A stretch of DNA of 64,000 bases from Ipomoea triloba (Eukaryota > Streptophyta > Magnoliopsida > Solanales > Convolvulaceae). Location: positions 17,869,150 through 17,933,149 of the forward strand of contig NC_044923.1 in the NCBI RefSeq assembly GCF_003576645.1, written 5' to 3'. Position numbers and translations under genes: made by a program. The notes below the pieces were generated by a model. It saw nothing but the letters and a program-made list of their open reading frames with translations. It was not told the DNA's origin and ran no database searches. Below, piece by piece: positions 12,331-22,339 of the stretch (positions are counted from its first letter, which is position 1; each line of letters opens with the position of its first letter).

Positions 12331-12419
12331 TCTTATTGTACTAACTCCAACCTGATTGCAAATATATTAATAAAAATTAAATTCATAATCTTTAAGTACG
12401 AAAATTATTTTCATCCATA

Positions 12420-12800
12420 TCCGTCACTTCTTTCGAGATCATACCCAAACATTTCCTTTGTGCTTCATTATATACAGGCACATCATGATGGTCAAGAAAG
12501 TTCATACTACTAATATATAAACATATTCAACTTGTTTCATTATATACACACAACTCATGATCAAGAAAGTCCATACTACTAATATAAAAACATATTCAAC
12601 TTGCTTCATTATATACATGTACATCATGATGAAGAAAGTCTATACTACTAATGTAAAAAACATATTCAACTTGCTTTATTATACACATGCACCTCATGGT
12701 ATAAAAAAATAGTCCATACTACTAATATAAAAACATATTCAACTTGCTTCATTATATACATGCACATCATGATCAAGAAAGTCCATACTACTAATATAAT
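12420..12800. repeat. About 70-bp tandem repeat, five copies
   Basis: A unit with CTTCATTATATACA, CATCATGATCAAGAAAGTC and CATACTACTAATATAAAAAC recurs with its CATATTCAACTTG anchor near 12522, 12591, 12661 and 12734 (period 67-73 bp). It is non-coding satellite-like DNA beside the 5' end of LINE 1. Confidence 0.85.
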
Positions 12801-12961
12801 CATTTGTTTCACTTGAGGGTAGAGGTAAATAGGTAATGCATTTGTGTGGGCTATTTTTATTCATGTGATTCACTTCACTTTTAAAAGTAAAGATTACTGT
12901 CATATTAACAGATTTGTAATATATTACTATTTTAATTTCTTCGCATCCCTCAAATTTCAAT

Positions 12962-12966
<5 letters not shown>

Positions 12967-13033
<67 letters not shown>
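12967..13033. repeat. Compound (CT)n(AT)n microsatellite
   Basis: A run of CT repeats passes directly into AT repeats over about 67 bp. Confidence 0.95.
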
Positions 13034-13035
<2 letters not shown>

Positions 13036-13198
13036 GGAAGTGCATGAGAACCTTTTCCCGTGCAAACTCAGGGACATTTTTGTAATCTCAAGCATTTTGA
13101 TAAAAAAAAAAAAGTCATTTAGAATTACAATTAATACACTTTCTTTTGGGACACCTAAAATTAAGAAATGTGTTTATTGAACAATATTAATAATTAAC

Positions 13199-13251
<53 letters not shown>

Positions 13252-13310
13252 CAACAACAACAATAATAATAATAATAATAATAATAATATAATAAAAATA
13301 TAATAATAAT
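13199..13310. repeat. (TAA)n microsatellite with (CAA)n interruption
   Basis: Long ATA/TAA trinucleotide tract with a CAACAACAACAACAA block in the middle. The open frame over it is an artefact of the repeat. Confidence 0.95.
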
Positions 13311-13467
13311 ATTGATATAACTTCCATGCATATTTGTGCCTTAACTGGTAGAAAATGAAAAAGGAAATGGAAATTACTTTTTTTTGTTTGTTTGAGTGCT
13401 ACTGAATCTATTACAATGTAATCTCTGATCATAGCCACTTTCTCAACCTACTGAAGCATCATCCATT

Positions 13468-13520
13468 TAGGAGTGTAAACCGGGACACCGGATGCCACTA
13501 GACCACAAGGTCTTCGGCGA
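13468..13520 (-). mobile_element. SINE-like fragment (tRNA-type A box)
   Basis: On the - strand, AGACCTTGTGGTCTAGTGG fits a Pol III A box region (TGGTCTAGTGG). It matches the head of the better preserved copy at 53200-53312. The B box and tail are missing here. Confidence 0.55.
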
Positions 13521-13592
13521 AAATGAAAATTACTAATTGACTGAAAATAAAAAAGATCCATAATTGATTGAAAATGAAAAAGAAAATAGAAA

Positions 13593-13680
13593 TCTATACT
13601 TTATACTATATATAAAAGCATTATCCTCCTCCCAAAGTTTCCCGCCCAAAGTTAGTGACATTTTGGTAATTTCAGTTATT
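13593..13680 (+). mobile_element. Helitron-like 5' end (candidate)
   Basis: The segment starts TCTATACTTTATACTATATATAAAAGC and continues CCCAAAGTTTCCCGCCCAAAG. This resembles plant Helitron 5' termini (TC start, no TIR). Diverged relatives occur near 13050-13098 and at 52025. No CTRR-plus-hairpin 3' end was located, so the downstream limit is unknown. If real, the Agenet/GATA chimera at 14133 would lie inside it. Confidence 0.35.
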
Positions 13681-14009
13681 TTATTTATTTATTAATTTAT
13701 TAATTTATTATCCTCCTTCAATAATAATAATCTTCCAAGTTCCAAGCTTTGTCATACGTCCGGCTCTTCCATTATATTCAATTTTTTACCTGTAATATTC
13801 AATATTTCCTAATCATTTATGGTAATAATAATTTTATTCTAGGAAATTATAACATATTGATATATTAATTTTATGGTAATAAATTATAACAGTAGCGTAA
13901 TTATGTTTTTTTTTTCTCCTACTAATCAGCCAAATTTCCTAAACTACTCCTCCATCTCCACCCCTCTTAATTTCTTACCCTTTTCACCTCTATCTCTCTC
14001 TCTTCATTA

Positions 14010-14025
14010 TTTTCTATATAAACTA
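14010..14025 (+). promoter_or_regulatory. TATA-like box upstream of the Agenet/GATA chimera
   Basis: TTCTATATAAACTA lies about 115 nt before the ATG at 14133. It is followed by a CT-rich leader (TTTTTCTCTCTCTATCTC), a usual plant core-promoter arrangement. Function is inferred from position only. Confidence 0.4.
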
Positions 14026-14132
14026 TTGCTTATAATCATAATTCGTATTCCCTGTGAATACTGAGCCAGATTTTACCTTTATTTTTCTCTCTCTATCTCT
14101 TAAAATAAGTTTCTCCCGGAAAATCAACAACC

Positions 14133-14449
14133 ATGAGTACTGTAAACACGGTGGGGTACCGGATTGGCAACGTGGTGGAGGTGTTGAGCAACGAGGAAGG
14201 CTTCGTGGGATCCTACTACGAGGCGACGGTGGTGGGTGGTGGGCGACGTTGTGTAATGCCTGTGGGGTGCAGTACAAGTCTGGTAGGCTCCTGCCAGAGT
14301 ATCGCCCCGCGAATAGCCCTACCTTTTCAGCTGCAGCGCATTCCAATTCTCACAGAAAAGTTTTGGAGATGAGGCGGCAAAAGACGGGAGGAAAGGATGG
14401 GATCCTGAGTAACGAAGCCTGTGGATATAGGGTAGCTTGTGGTGAGTAG
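14133..14449 (+). pseudogene. Chimera of an Agenet-domain start and a GATA zinc-finger half
   Basis: ATG 14133 (context ACAACCATGAG) opens about 35 codons that read as the start of an Agenet/Tudor-like domain ([20 protein letters not shown], then EATVV). At about 14225-14245, GT/GG-rich sequence changes frame. From 14246 the frame gives the second half of a plant GATA finger and its tail: [20 protein letters not shown], then SPTF and [15 protein letters not shown]. The first CxxC pair is absent, so the finger cannot fold on its own. The two pieces normally belong to unrelated genes (chromatin reader; GATA transcription factor) and here lie in different frames without an intron between them. 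This looks like transposon-captured exon shuffling. Expression is possible given the TATA box, but no functional protein is expected. Confidence 0.7.
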
Positions 14450-15051
14450 TTTACAGCATCTTGTGGAACTATTTTTTTTTTTTTTTTAAAGTCGAGTCAG
14501 CTTAAGGCTTAGGGATTGTTGTAATGGCCTAGATGGTTAGGGGATCATAGTTGCTTTGTTTCAATCATAATCTACTTAGGGAATCTTAAACAACAGCCCA
14601 GAATGAAGACAAATTAAAAAAAATATGTAATTCACCTACTGTATTTGTGGTTACGAATTTTAATTATAAAAAAATGCAATTCACTTACTATATTTGTGAT
14701 TACGAATTTTAATTATAATAATTATAATTGATAAAAGAATTTTAAATAATAACTAGATTGATTATATTTTAATAAAGTAGAATTGGAATAAAAGGTAAGT
14801 GATACCTGTAACACCCCAATTTTCATAACCAAATTTTCATTAATATTTTTTTATTTCTTAATTGACAATTTACTAAAATCAATGTGGAAGCTTTTACTAA
14901 CCAAAAGAAATGGGGTATTACCGCCACGCTCAGGTATCTTTTCTATACCCAAACGCTAAGGCTAATACTTACAACATCAAAAATATTATCCAGAGTCCAA
15001 TTTAATACAATAAGAATAATTTTACAATTCGGGTATTTCACAAAATACTAA
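14450..15051. other. AT-rich DNA; possible short solo LTR at 14808-15042
   Basis: Mostly AT-rich with no gene. TGTAACACCCCAATTTT at 14808 and TTCGGGTATTTCACA ending at 15042 resemble the two ends of a plant LTR (TGTAACACCCC...TTACA). No target-site duplication is visible, so this is only a suggestion. Confidence 0.3.
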
Positions 15052-16114
15052 GGGGTCATTTACTAACTTGAAAAAATGAAGAATTTTCCAAAAAAATGGA
15101 GAAATGAAGGAGTGAAAGAATGGAAAATGGAGAGATTGTTTACTAAATTCATTTTTCCAAATCCTTTCTCAACTCCAATTCTCCAAATCTTATAGAAAAA
15201 TGGAGAGAAGGAAATCAGCTCTCTCCAATTGGAAGAATGGAAAAAACGCGCGTGAACAGTGATTTCATGAAGAAGGTCTCCGGTTTGAATCATTCTACCA
15301 ACATTTTTAAATTTACTTCCTTAGAATTAGGTCATCCACTGTGCTCTCGCTCCTTCTTCTCTTCGGCCGCGCTCTCGCTCTTTATTCTCTTCGGTCGCGC
15401 TCTCCATCGCCGCCGTTCTTCATCTCCATCACTCCCTTTCTCTCCATCTCTCCTCCTTTCACGTACAACAAAGAAGAGCTTAATCTTCCGTAGGATCTTG
15501 TCCAAGTCCACAAGTAATTATCTCAACCTATTTTATTTATTTTGATGAATAATATCTCATTTTTTTGCTATTATAATTTTGATTGTAGAACTTCAATTGT
15601 GAAATTTGATTTTAATATCTTTTTTTTCTATTGAATATATTTATTTTGAATGTAGAACTCATTTTTTGGGCTCTCCAAAATCTTGCAATTTTGATGGCTG
15701 TTGGCAGAACCTCAAATGAGGTTCTGTCAACAGAACCTCATTTTGAGGTTCTGATTTCCTCAATTGAGGTTCTAAAATCAAAACCTCAATTGAGGTTTTA
15801 ATTGTAGTTCCTTTTTGTATGTTTAATTTTTGTGAATATTAGTTGAAATATTAATGAAAATTGTAAATGAGTAACTTACGGAATACGCATGACGAAGATG
15901 CAAAGTGGTTGGATAGTACCCTGGTCGTTTTTCTTGATATTGTATACATTTAGTATTAATTTATTGATTTTTTATTTAAAAATTGAAAACTGAAAAAAAT
16001 TGGAGAAATGAAAAACTGGAAAAATGGATAATGAAAAACTGGAAAAATGGAAAAGGAAAACTGAAAAAATGGAAAACGAAAATGGAAAAACAGAAAAATG
16101 AAGTAAACGACACC
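15052..16114. mobile_element. hAT-like non-autonomous element, about 1.06 kb
   Basis: The left end GGGGTCATTTACTAACTTG and the right end CAGAAAAATGAAGTAAACGAC form imperfect inverted termini (GTCATTTACT / AGTAAACGAC). Subterminal regions are full of AAAATGGA-type repeats in opposite orientation. The ends resemble those of the element at 25054-25584. I could not find a clean target-site duplication. Open frames inside do not resemble transposase. Confidence 0.5.
15695..15805. repeat. Cluster of short palindromes (GAGGTTC motif)
   Basis: Four consecutive inverted repeats: AGAACCTCAAATGAGGTTCT, AGAACCTCATTTTGAGGTTCT, CCTCAATTGAGG and AAAACCTCAATTGAGGTTTT. Each is a self-complementary hairpin with the same 7-bp arm. 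Confidence 0.85.
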
Positions 16115-16526
16115 ATGACAAATGGAGTAGGTGAGTAGCAGTCTACTGGACTGTGCACGGCAGCACTGGCAAATGATGCTATCCGTTCTCCTCCACCCCA
16201 GTACACCTCCACCTATCCTTTCTATTCTCTGCCATTAGATGCTTTCTCCCCCTCTTAAATTTTCCAGCAAACAACAGTGTCTCAGATAATTTGCATTTGC
16301 TTGTTTTGCTTTTAAATTAATTTTTGTAGATATTTTCCATTTTTATAGGTCTAGCATATTTTTGAATCTGGTATTGGGTTTGCGATTGTCTATATTTGTC
16401 AGAGCTGGGGTTCTTTTTTTTTTTTTTTTTTTTTTTTGATTCATTAATGGGCATAAATAGCTTATTACGGCACAATTACTCATTTGTTATTCTTCTTGAA
16501 TTTTTTTGTTACAATAAATGATTTTT

Positions 16527-16795
16527 TTGGTACCCAATTAAGTCCATCGATTTTGAAAATTTTAACTAATTTGGTCCTCCGTGAAAATTGTCGTTAAACA
16601 TCTGTTAAATCGGGACCAAATTGGTAATTTTGCTATAGTCAAGGGACCATTTCAATAAAAAATTAATTATCAATTTGGTCCCTTGACTATAGCAAAATTA
16701 CCAATTTGGTCTCGATTTAACGGATGTTTAACGGTAAAATAAACGGATGACCAAATTGGTTAAATTTTTCAAAGTCCAGAGACTTAATTGAGCAA
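16527..16795. mobile_element. Foldback MITE
   Basis: Long inverted arms: CCAATTAAGTCCATCGATTTT...AACTAATTTGGTC on the left pairs with GACCAAATTGGTTAAATTTTTC...AGACTTAATTG on the right. The centre is GGGACCATTTC...ATCAATTTGGTCCC. No coding sequence. A partial third arm follows to 16855. Confidence 0.75.
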
Positions 16796-16885
16796 AAAAA
16801 ATTGTCGATGACCAAATTGGTAATTTCGCAATAGTCAATGGACCATTTCAGTAATAAACTCTTATAATGTTGATAGTAGCACTAC

Positions 16886-17452
16886 GGGGTGTTTAGTTGC
16901 AAGGAGGGAATTAAGTGAGAAAAAAATTACAAATTATTATTATTATTAATCTTAAATAACAAGTAAAATTGTGTCAAAATTATAATGCAATGCAATTGTT
17001 ATTTGGATACTTTTAATATAAATTTGCATCACTAGAACATATTTAATAGCTCTCAAAATTTACCTAACCATGTAACATTAAGCATCATAAGCTCACACCC
17101 AAAAAACTTCATAAAAATAAAAAGTATACAACTTAGTTAAATATAATAAAATGTTAAGCTTTTTAAATGCATACATCCAAAAAAAATCATATAGAAGGCT
17201 GAAGTTTTTTTTTTTTTTTTTTTTAAGGTTAGAAAAGAGAAGGGTAATTTTGTCTCAATGGCATTTTTTTCTTNTTTTTTTTTTTTTTTAAGGTTAGAAA
17301 AGAGAAGGGTAATTTTGTCTCAATGGCATTTTTTTCTTCCCAACCAATGCGGAATTGAAATACCTGAGGCGTCATGATATTCTAATTACATGAAAATGAG
17401 GGATTGGAATTGCAATTCCATGGAATAGCAACTCGCTACAACCAAACCAAGG
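16886..17452. mobile_element. hAT-like MITE containing an N-flanked duplication
   Basis: The ends GGGGTGTTTAGTTGCAAGG and GCTACAACCAAACCAAGG are imperfect inverted repeats. Inside, about 65 bp (T-run plus AAGGTTAGAAAAGAGAAGGG...) is repeated directly on both sides of the N at 17274. Classification rests on end similarity only. Confidence 0.45.
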
Positions 17453-17742
17453 AATTTGTTTGCCTTCGAAATTCGATGAGAGGGCTTTACTCACATACTC
17501 ACATACTCACACAGTGAGGAGTGGGGTTTACCTCGTTAATCCAAAAAAAAAAATGGTGAGGTTTGATTACAATGAAGGCAATAGACTATACTATAGTAAT
17601 CTCTCCCCCATGCATAGTTATTCAAAAGAGTCTTACAATCTTATTCCATCTATATTGATGATTGAGACATTATTATTATTATTACCGTTGAAATTACTTG
17701 ATTTAAACATTTGGAATGATACGACCTTGCAAAAGACTCGGT

Positions 17743-17912
17743 CTAAGTGCAAAGTGGCGAATCATTGGAATCGAAGAGTTGACAGCCGGTGTTTGCAACT
17801 TGACAACAATTTCTACAAACTGGTTCAGTCCTGGTATTAGGTGGGCAGATCATATAGGCTGCTCTAGGATTGCATTCCTGAGTGCAAAACTGAGCATTTC
17901 CAAGCTCCACAT
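17743..17912 (-). CDS. Potato-type-II proteinase inhibitor-like exon (Pin-II)
   Basis: The - strand frame ending at TAG 17743 gives a compact cysteine-rich domain: AQFCTQECNPRAAYMICPP, then VCRNCCQVANTGCQLF and SPLCT. The eight-cysteine spacing and the AY..CP, C.NCC and GC..F positions match the Pin-II family of secreted inhibitors of trypsin- and chymotrypsin-like proteases, used in anti-herbivore defence. Family members are two-exon genes in which exon 1 encodes most of the signal peptide. Here sequence upstream of about 17912 (FIGIFLLGSNVELGNA) is only partly signal-like, and no exon 1 could be identified up to 18060. It is therefore either exon 2 of a real single-domain gene with a missed first exon, or a relic. 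The acceptor position is uncertain. Confidence 0.7.
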
Positions 17913-18097
17913 TGCTTCCCAATAAAAAAATACCTATAAAATACATACAAATACATTTAAGTAAGAATGTATCATTAAACTAAACCAAAAAGAAAGACTC
18001 TTTTATTGTAACTATATATTATTATATTGCACATTTTAACAATTTTTTTTGTTTTTTATTTAAATTAATAATAACATGATGTTTTCCGTGCATCATT

Positions 18098-18143
18098 GTG
18101 GCAATTTTTCCCCTTTCATTTCTTTTAGTCGGAAAAATAGTAT
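18098..18143 (+). repeat. 46-bp dispersed repeat, copy 2
   Basis: Near-identical to 824-869 (GTGGCAATTTTTCCCC...GGAAAAATAGTAT). It lies about 50 bp upstream of the second tRNA-His repeat; copy 1 lies about 1.3 kb upstream of the first. Confidence 0.5.
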
Positions 18144-18194
18144 ACAATGCACGATTATATATTTATATTATTAAATTTAAACCACTACACAAAA

Positions 18195-18265
18195 GTGGCT
18201 GTAGTTTAGTGGTGAGAATTTCACGTTGTGGCCGTGAAGACCTGGGCTCGAATCCCAGCAGCCAC
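18195..18265 (+). tRNA. tRNA-His (GUG), second repeat-borne copy
   Basis: The cloverleaf is complete: acceptor GTGGCTG/CAGCCAC, D arm GTTTAGTGGTGAG, perfect anticodon stem TCACG/CGTGA with loop TTGTGGC, and T arm CTGGG-CTCGAAT-CCCAG. TTTTT follows about 10 nt downstream. It differs from 2171-2241 at a few stem-compatible positions and is the better-paired copy. Confidence 0.88.
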
Positions 18266-18480
18266 ATTTGTTGTTTTTGACTTTCTAATCCAGTTAGAAT
18301 TAACTCGAATTTTCTATTTTCTTTTAAACCGCGATTGGCAAATTAAATTTCAATTAATACATCTAATTCGTTTTGAAAAACCAAATTCAATTTTCTATTT
18401 TCTTTTAAACCGCGATTGGCAAATTAAATTTCAATTAATACATCTAATTCGTTTTGAAAAACCAAATTCACTCTATTTTG

Positions 18481-19050
18481 CGCAAATTATATCGTGGACC
18501 GTGGTCCACAATGCATTGTGGACCGTGGTCCCAAAGCGACGTCGTTTTGATTAATGAAAACAGACGGATGAATTCGCGCCACTCACTTTCTTTTCATATA
18601 TACTGCAGTTACATTTCAACACAACTTCAGTTACATTTCAATACAACTGCAGTTACCTTTCAACACAACTGCAGTTATATTTTGATATAACTACAGTTTC
18701 ATTCGATAATATAAAAACACAAAGGTGAAATTGTTATTTAGTATCTGTTCATATACACTGCAGTTACATTTCAACACAACTACAGTTACATTTTGATATA
18801 ACTACAGTTTCATTGGATAATATCAAACACAAATGTGAAACTATTATTCAGTATCTTTTCATATACACTGCAGTTACATTTCAACACAACTACAGTTACA
18901 TTTTGATATAACTACAGTTTCATTCGATAATATCAAAACAAATGTAAGGCAGTACCTTTTGGAATGAACTGTAGTGTCAATTACGGGGCTCCGTCTCCCA
19001 CTTACTAAAACGACGTCGTTTTGGGAACGCGGTCCACGATATAAGAACTG
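18481..19050. mobile_element. Mutator-like MITE, 9-bp target duplication
   Basis: Exact 9-bp direct repeats TCTATTTTG flank it at 18472-18480 and 19051-19059, and the interrupted repeat is known from copy 1, so the boundaries are firm. Termini are CGCAAATTATATCGTGGACC on the left and, inverted, CAGTTCTTATATCGTGGACC on the right. The interior carries repeats of CTGCAGTTACATTTCAACAC and ACTACAGTTTCATTCGATAA. It has no coding capacity. The same family recurs at 32404-33501. Confidence 0.9.
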
Positions 19051-19681
19051 TCTATTTTGATGAGATAATGTATTTTATGAGTAAAATAATGTACTTTATG
19101 TGTCAGAATATTATATTTTATGAGTTAAACAATATATTTTATGTGTTTTTGGATCGTGTTCCACACAACAATGATTGACTTCTAAATGCTTAAATAATCA
19201 TTTTAAATGGTTTAAATTCAAGCAATCACAAATCTTTCTTGGTGAAATATTATCACTTACTTTAAGCACTCCGAGAGCTTTTGAAATGGGATAGAAGGTC
19301 CTTTATGAGTTAAATAATACGTAGTATATTTTATGTGTTTTTGGACCGCGATCCACACAACGTGAAGTATAGTCCACACAATAATGATTGATTCCTCACC
19401 ATTTAAATAATCGTTTTAAATAGTTAAAATCGGGCAATCACAAATCTTTCTTAGTGAAACATTATCACTTACTTTAAGCACTTCGAAAGCTTTTGAAATG
19501 GGATTGAAGGTCTTTTCTGCAACGTAACATATATATCAGAGAAATAAATTTTTGTATAAATTGAATGGTAATACATTTTATAAATCTGGAATTGTGTTTA
19601 CATGTGATTGATATTATGCTTATGACAAACTTTGGTGGGCTCCGTTTTAATTTATATAGTTTGTCTATTGTTGTTTGAAAA

Positions 19682-19996
19682 AATTGCACTTTTCATCTCT
19701 AAGTTACACAATAATTGTATGATTCGCCCTTGTTGGTTATTCTCACTTCATTTTCGTTTCTAAGGTATAATTGAAGTTGTAAATTTTTTTTTTCTAACAG
19801 GTTATACTTACTTCGTTCTTGTCCCTAAGCTATAACTAACATTGCAAATGTCGTCCCCAATGTTCTGTTAGAAAAAAAAAAAAAGAGATAAAATTTACAA
19901 CGTCAATTATAGTTTAGAGACGAAAAGTGAGTATGACCAATAAGTTGAGACAAATCCTGCAATTGCCCTATTACTTAGGATAAAAAGTACAATTTC
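19682..19996. mobile_element. Foldback MITE, family with 46693-46980
   Basis: Inverted arms: CACTTTTCATCTCTAAGTTA with GTTGGTTATTCTCACTT on the left, and GTGAGTATGACCAATAAGTT with TTACTTAGGATAAAAAGTAC on the right. The same arrangement occurs at 46.7 kb (TTTTCATCTCTAAGTTAT, AAAAGTGAGTATGACCAAC). Non-coding. Confidence 0.75.
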
Positions 19997-20935
19997 TCCA
20001 TTTTGCTTTATTTTAAAGTTAATAGCATGTCTTATTTCTAAATTGAGATAATTTTCTTCTCCTTTAACTTTATCATGTCATGGAATATAAGTGATCGGCT
20101 GGCCTAGCACAATCCAATAATCATTATTGCATCACCATAATTTACACAGCTGTGTGAATAACGGTGAAAGCACATAATGTATATTATTCTAACTCGGTCA
20201 TAAAATATATTATCTTATTCCATAAATTTCATTATTCTAACACGTACATATAAAGTACATTATTCTAACACATAAAATACATTGTTTTAGCATATAAAGT
20301 ATGTTATTCTAACTTATAAAATACATTTTCGTAGCTTAAAAAATTCATTATTTTAACACGTACACAAAGCAATAAATTTTAAACATCAAAACGACATGAT
20401 TTTATACTGTGGTGTAAACCACGATCCATACAATAATTTGCGAATCCAATATAACAAACTAAATGGGAAGGTAGTGTGCTAGGAGAGTAAGCCCATGAAC
20501 ACAACTTACGAAAAAAAAACTTATAATATACAATTTATTTAAAGAAATAAACTATGACTTTTAATTTAGTATTTATTTATAATTAAAAAATACATACATA
20601 CATATATTCAATTTGCCAAATTGATTAATTTAGAGTAATCGACAGATATTCCCAAGGTAATGCTTAAATTGATGATTGACAAAATACCTAAATATGTTCC
20701 TAAAACGCATCAATTGAATACCAAATTATTTACAAGAGGATCCTTATTAAAAAAATTCTAAATTTGTTTTGTAGTTCAAGTTGTGTGAAAAAAAAAAAAA
20801 AAAACTTTAAAACAAAATTGCACTTTAACTTGCTAAAAGCTTGGCCCATCCAGGCATTTTGTCAATTTCCCTCTTGTATGTTGAAATGATTTTTTTTTAA
20901 GCTTTAACTTGCTAAAAGCTTGAAATTAATTAAGG
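19997..20935. other. AT-rich intergenic DNA
   Basis: 20170-20360 holds short loosely repeated units (TATTCTAACACGTACATATAAAGTACAT type). No gene is seen. Confidence 0.4.
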
Positions 20936-21710
20936 AAGATAATAGGCGGAGGTTAGTGAAGGTCAAGTCCAGCACAACTAGAGGATTGTTGGATGAAGGC
21001 TTGAAAGACACAACTAGGATCAAGTCCAGCATCTTGCCTCTCGAATATGTGGCAGTATAAGAAAATAAAGTTGCGTAGTCTTCGCTACTACCTATAACTT
21101 TTCATTTGTGTGAGACCGTCTCACGGATCCTTATTCGTGAGACGGGTCGGGTCGGGTCAAAGCACCGTGTAAATGTCATACTTATATGTGCAAATATCAT
21201 ACTTATATGCTCAAATATAACACTAATCAAGAATACAATTTTGTTACTTATAACTTATAAGAGAAAAAGTAACACGTTTTTCATAATAAGTAATGTTGAC
21301 AAGTGCCCCTTACTTATAAGGGCAAATATAATACTTTTGAGGAAAAATGTAATACTTTTAAATCGAAATGTAAAAGTATTGTATTTTCCCTTAAAAGTAT
21401 TACATTTACCCTTATAAGTAATAAAAATTTTATTCATGATTAGTATTACATTTGAGCATATAAGTATGACACATTTGTGTATATAAGTGTTACATTTGCA
21501 TCCCGACCCGACCCGACCCGGCCCGGCCCGTTTCATGGTGAGACGGTCTCACACAAGTTTTTTCTATATTGGATAATGATAAACGCTTGATCCTAACAAG
21601 TGGTTTTAGATTCAGGATATGGATCCTAGCCTCTAAAAAAATATGACGGTACGTATAAGAAAATAAAATTGTGCATTATATTCGCTACTTTAGCAATAAC
21701 TTTCGACGCA
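20936..21710 (+). mobile_element. tRNA-type SINE-like repeat split by a MITE
   Basis: AGTATAAGAAAATAAAGTTGCG...CTTCGCTACTACCTATAACTTTT (21053-21102) and, after the MITE, AAACGCTTGATCCTAAC (near 21581) match consecutive parts of the element at 60196-60500. There the intervening GCTTTTG.TGTAGTGGTAA segment is intact. A second diverged piece follows at 21640-21710. Confidence 0.55.
21106..21557. mobile_element. MITE with TGTGTGAGACCGTCTCAC termini
   Basis: The left end TTGTGTGAGACCGTCTCACGG and right end GTGAGACGGTCTCACACAAG are near-perfect inverted repeats, each itself palindromic. Subterminal (GGGTC)n and (CCCGA)n blocks mirror each other, as do TATAAGTATGACAT-type blocks inside. A related copy lies at 62705-62909. 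The open frames inside come from the inverted repeats and are not genes. Confidence 0.85.
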
Positions 21711-22114
21711 GCGATACGCATTTATTTCTAAAAGGAGGGAAATGAAGATAGTTTTGGAAGTGGTGAGATATTATATGTTGTCCAACAACATGTGAATGTA
21801 AAGAAAAACAAGGCGTGTTGAAAGGGGAAGGAATAAAACACGTTTATATATATATAAATAATAATATCTGCAAAAAAGCAAAGCAAAGCAAGACTCGTGC
21901 CCAAATGAAACATTCCCAAACAAGCAAAAAAGTAAAGTGGAATATATGCATTGATAGATGATGGGATCATAAGATAAGATAATAAGCTGCATTGCATGCT
22001 CTCTCTACACACAACCATATATTGGGGAAGCAAAATTAAACCATTCTTATACGAAACCCCAAACATCCATATATAAATATCTCTAACTCTTTCTGCCAAA
22101 CCATCTATTCCTCA

Positions 22115-22333
22115 ATGACCATTCCAGCCTACCCATCTTGGGTAATTCCTCACATGCTATATCTTGTGGCTCTCACCTCTCACAAAACCCTAAAGCAAAC
22201 AAAAAGGAAAAGAAAGAGAAATTTTTATGTTTTCCCAAGTGGTGATTCAGTTAGTGATATGTGTTTTCGGAAAATGTCACGGTGCATATTATTGTCGTGT
22301 CTCTTTAACTTTGAAAAGATATTAACTTTATAA
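22115..22333 (+). CDS. Hypothetical small protein, doubtful
   Basis: ATG 22115 follows a TATA-like CCATATATAAATATC at about 22067 and a CT-rich leader. The 72-residue frame starts MTIPAYPSWVIPHMLYLVAL and then becomes lysine-rich. No domain is recognised and no homologue comes to mind. The promoter-like context is the only support; it may be chance. Confidence 0.15.
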   Translation: MTIPAYPSWVIPHMLYLVALTSHKTLKQTKRKRKRNFYVFPSGDSVSDMCFRKMSRCILLSCLFNFEKILTL

Positions 22334-22339
22334 GAATAG

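Larger units (their letters stand above)
4924..12352 (-). mobile_element. L1-type LINE, near full length, with nested solo LTR
   Basis: A non-LTR retrotransposon read on the - strand. Target-site duplications of 15 bp (TGATTGCAAATATAT) lie at 4909-4923 and 12353-12367, defining both ends. The order is a short 5' leader (22 bp), ORF1 (DUF4283 and zinc knuckle), ORF2 (AP endonuclease, reverse transcriptase, zf-RVT, RNase H), and an A/T-rich tail AAAAATATATATATA. Without the 1312-bp solo LTR inserted at 9202-10513, plus that insertion's 5-bp duplication, the element is about 6.1 kb, a normal length for plant L1s. Both ORFs carry a few disabling changes, so it is a dead but fairly young copy. Confidence 0.93.
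18195..19622 (+). repeat. tRNA-His-headed repeat, copy 2
   Basis: Same order as 2171-3229: tRNA-His, body (GCGATTGGCAAATTAAATTT), roughly 210-bp tandem units, and terminal TTGATATTATGCTTA. Two changes distinguish it: the body segment of about 90 bp is duplicated in tandem (18300-18470), and a 570-bp Mutator-like MITE has inserted at 18481-19050 after TCTATTTTG. Confidence 0.7.

Noticed and set aside
12844..13438. Open frames of 60-80 codons over 12.9-13.4 kb
   Set aside because: They translate CT/AT and TAA microsatellites into low-complexity peptides; no start context or domain.
17460..17840. 126-codon + strand frame overlapping the Pin-II exon
   Set aside because: It shows no domain and is antisense to a convincing cysteine-framework exon.
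21106..21536. Isoleucine-rich frames of about 100 codons on both strands (21.1-21.5 kb)
   Set aside because: They are mirror translations of the arms of an inverted-repeat MITE.
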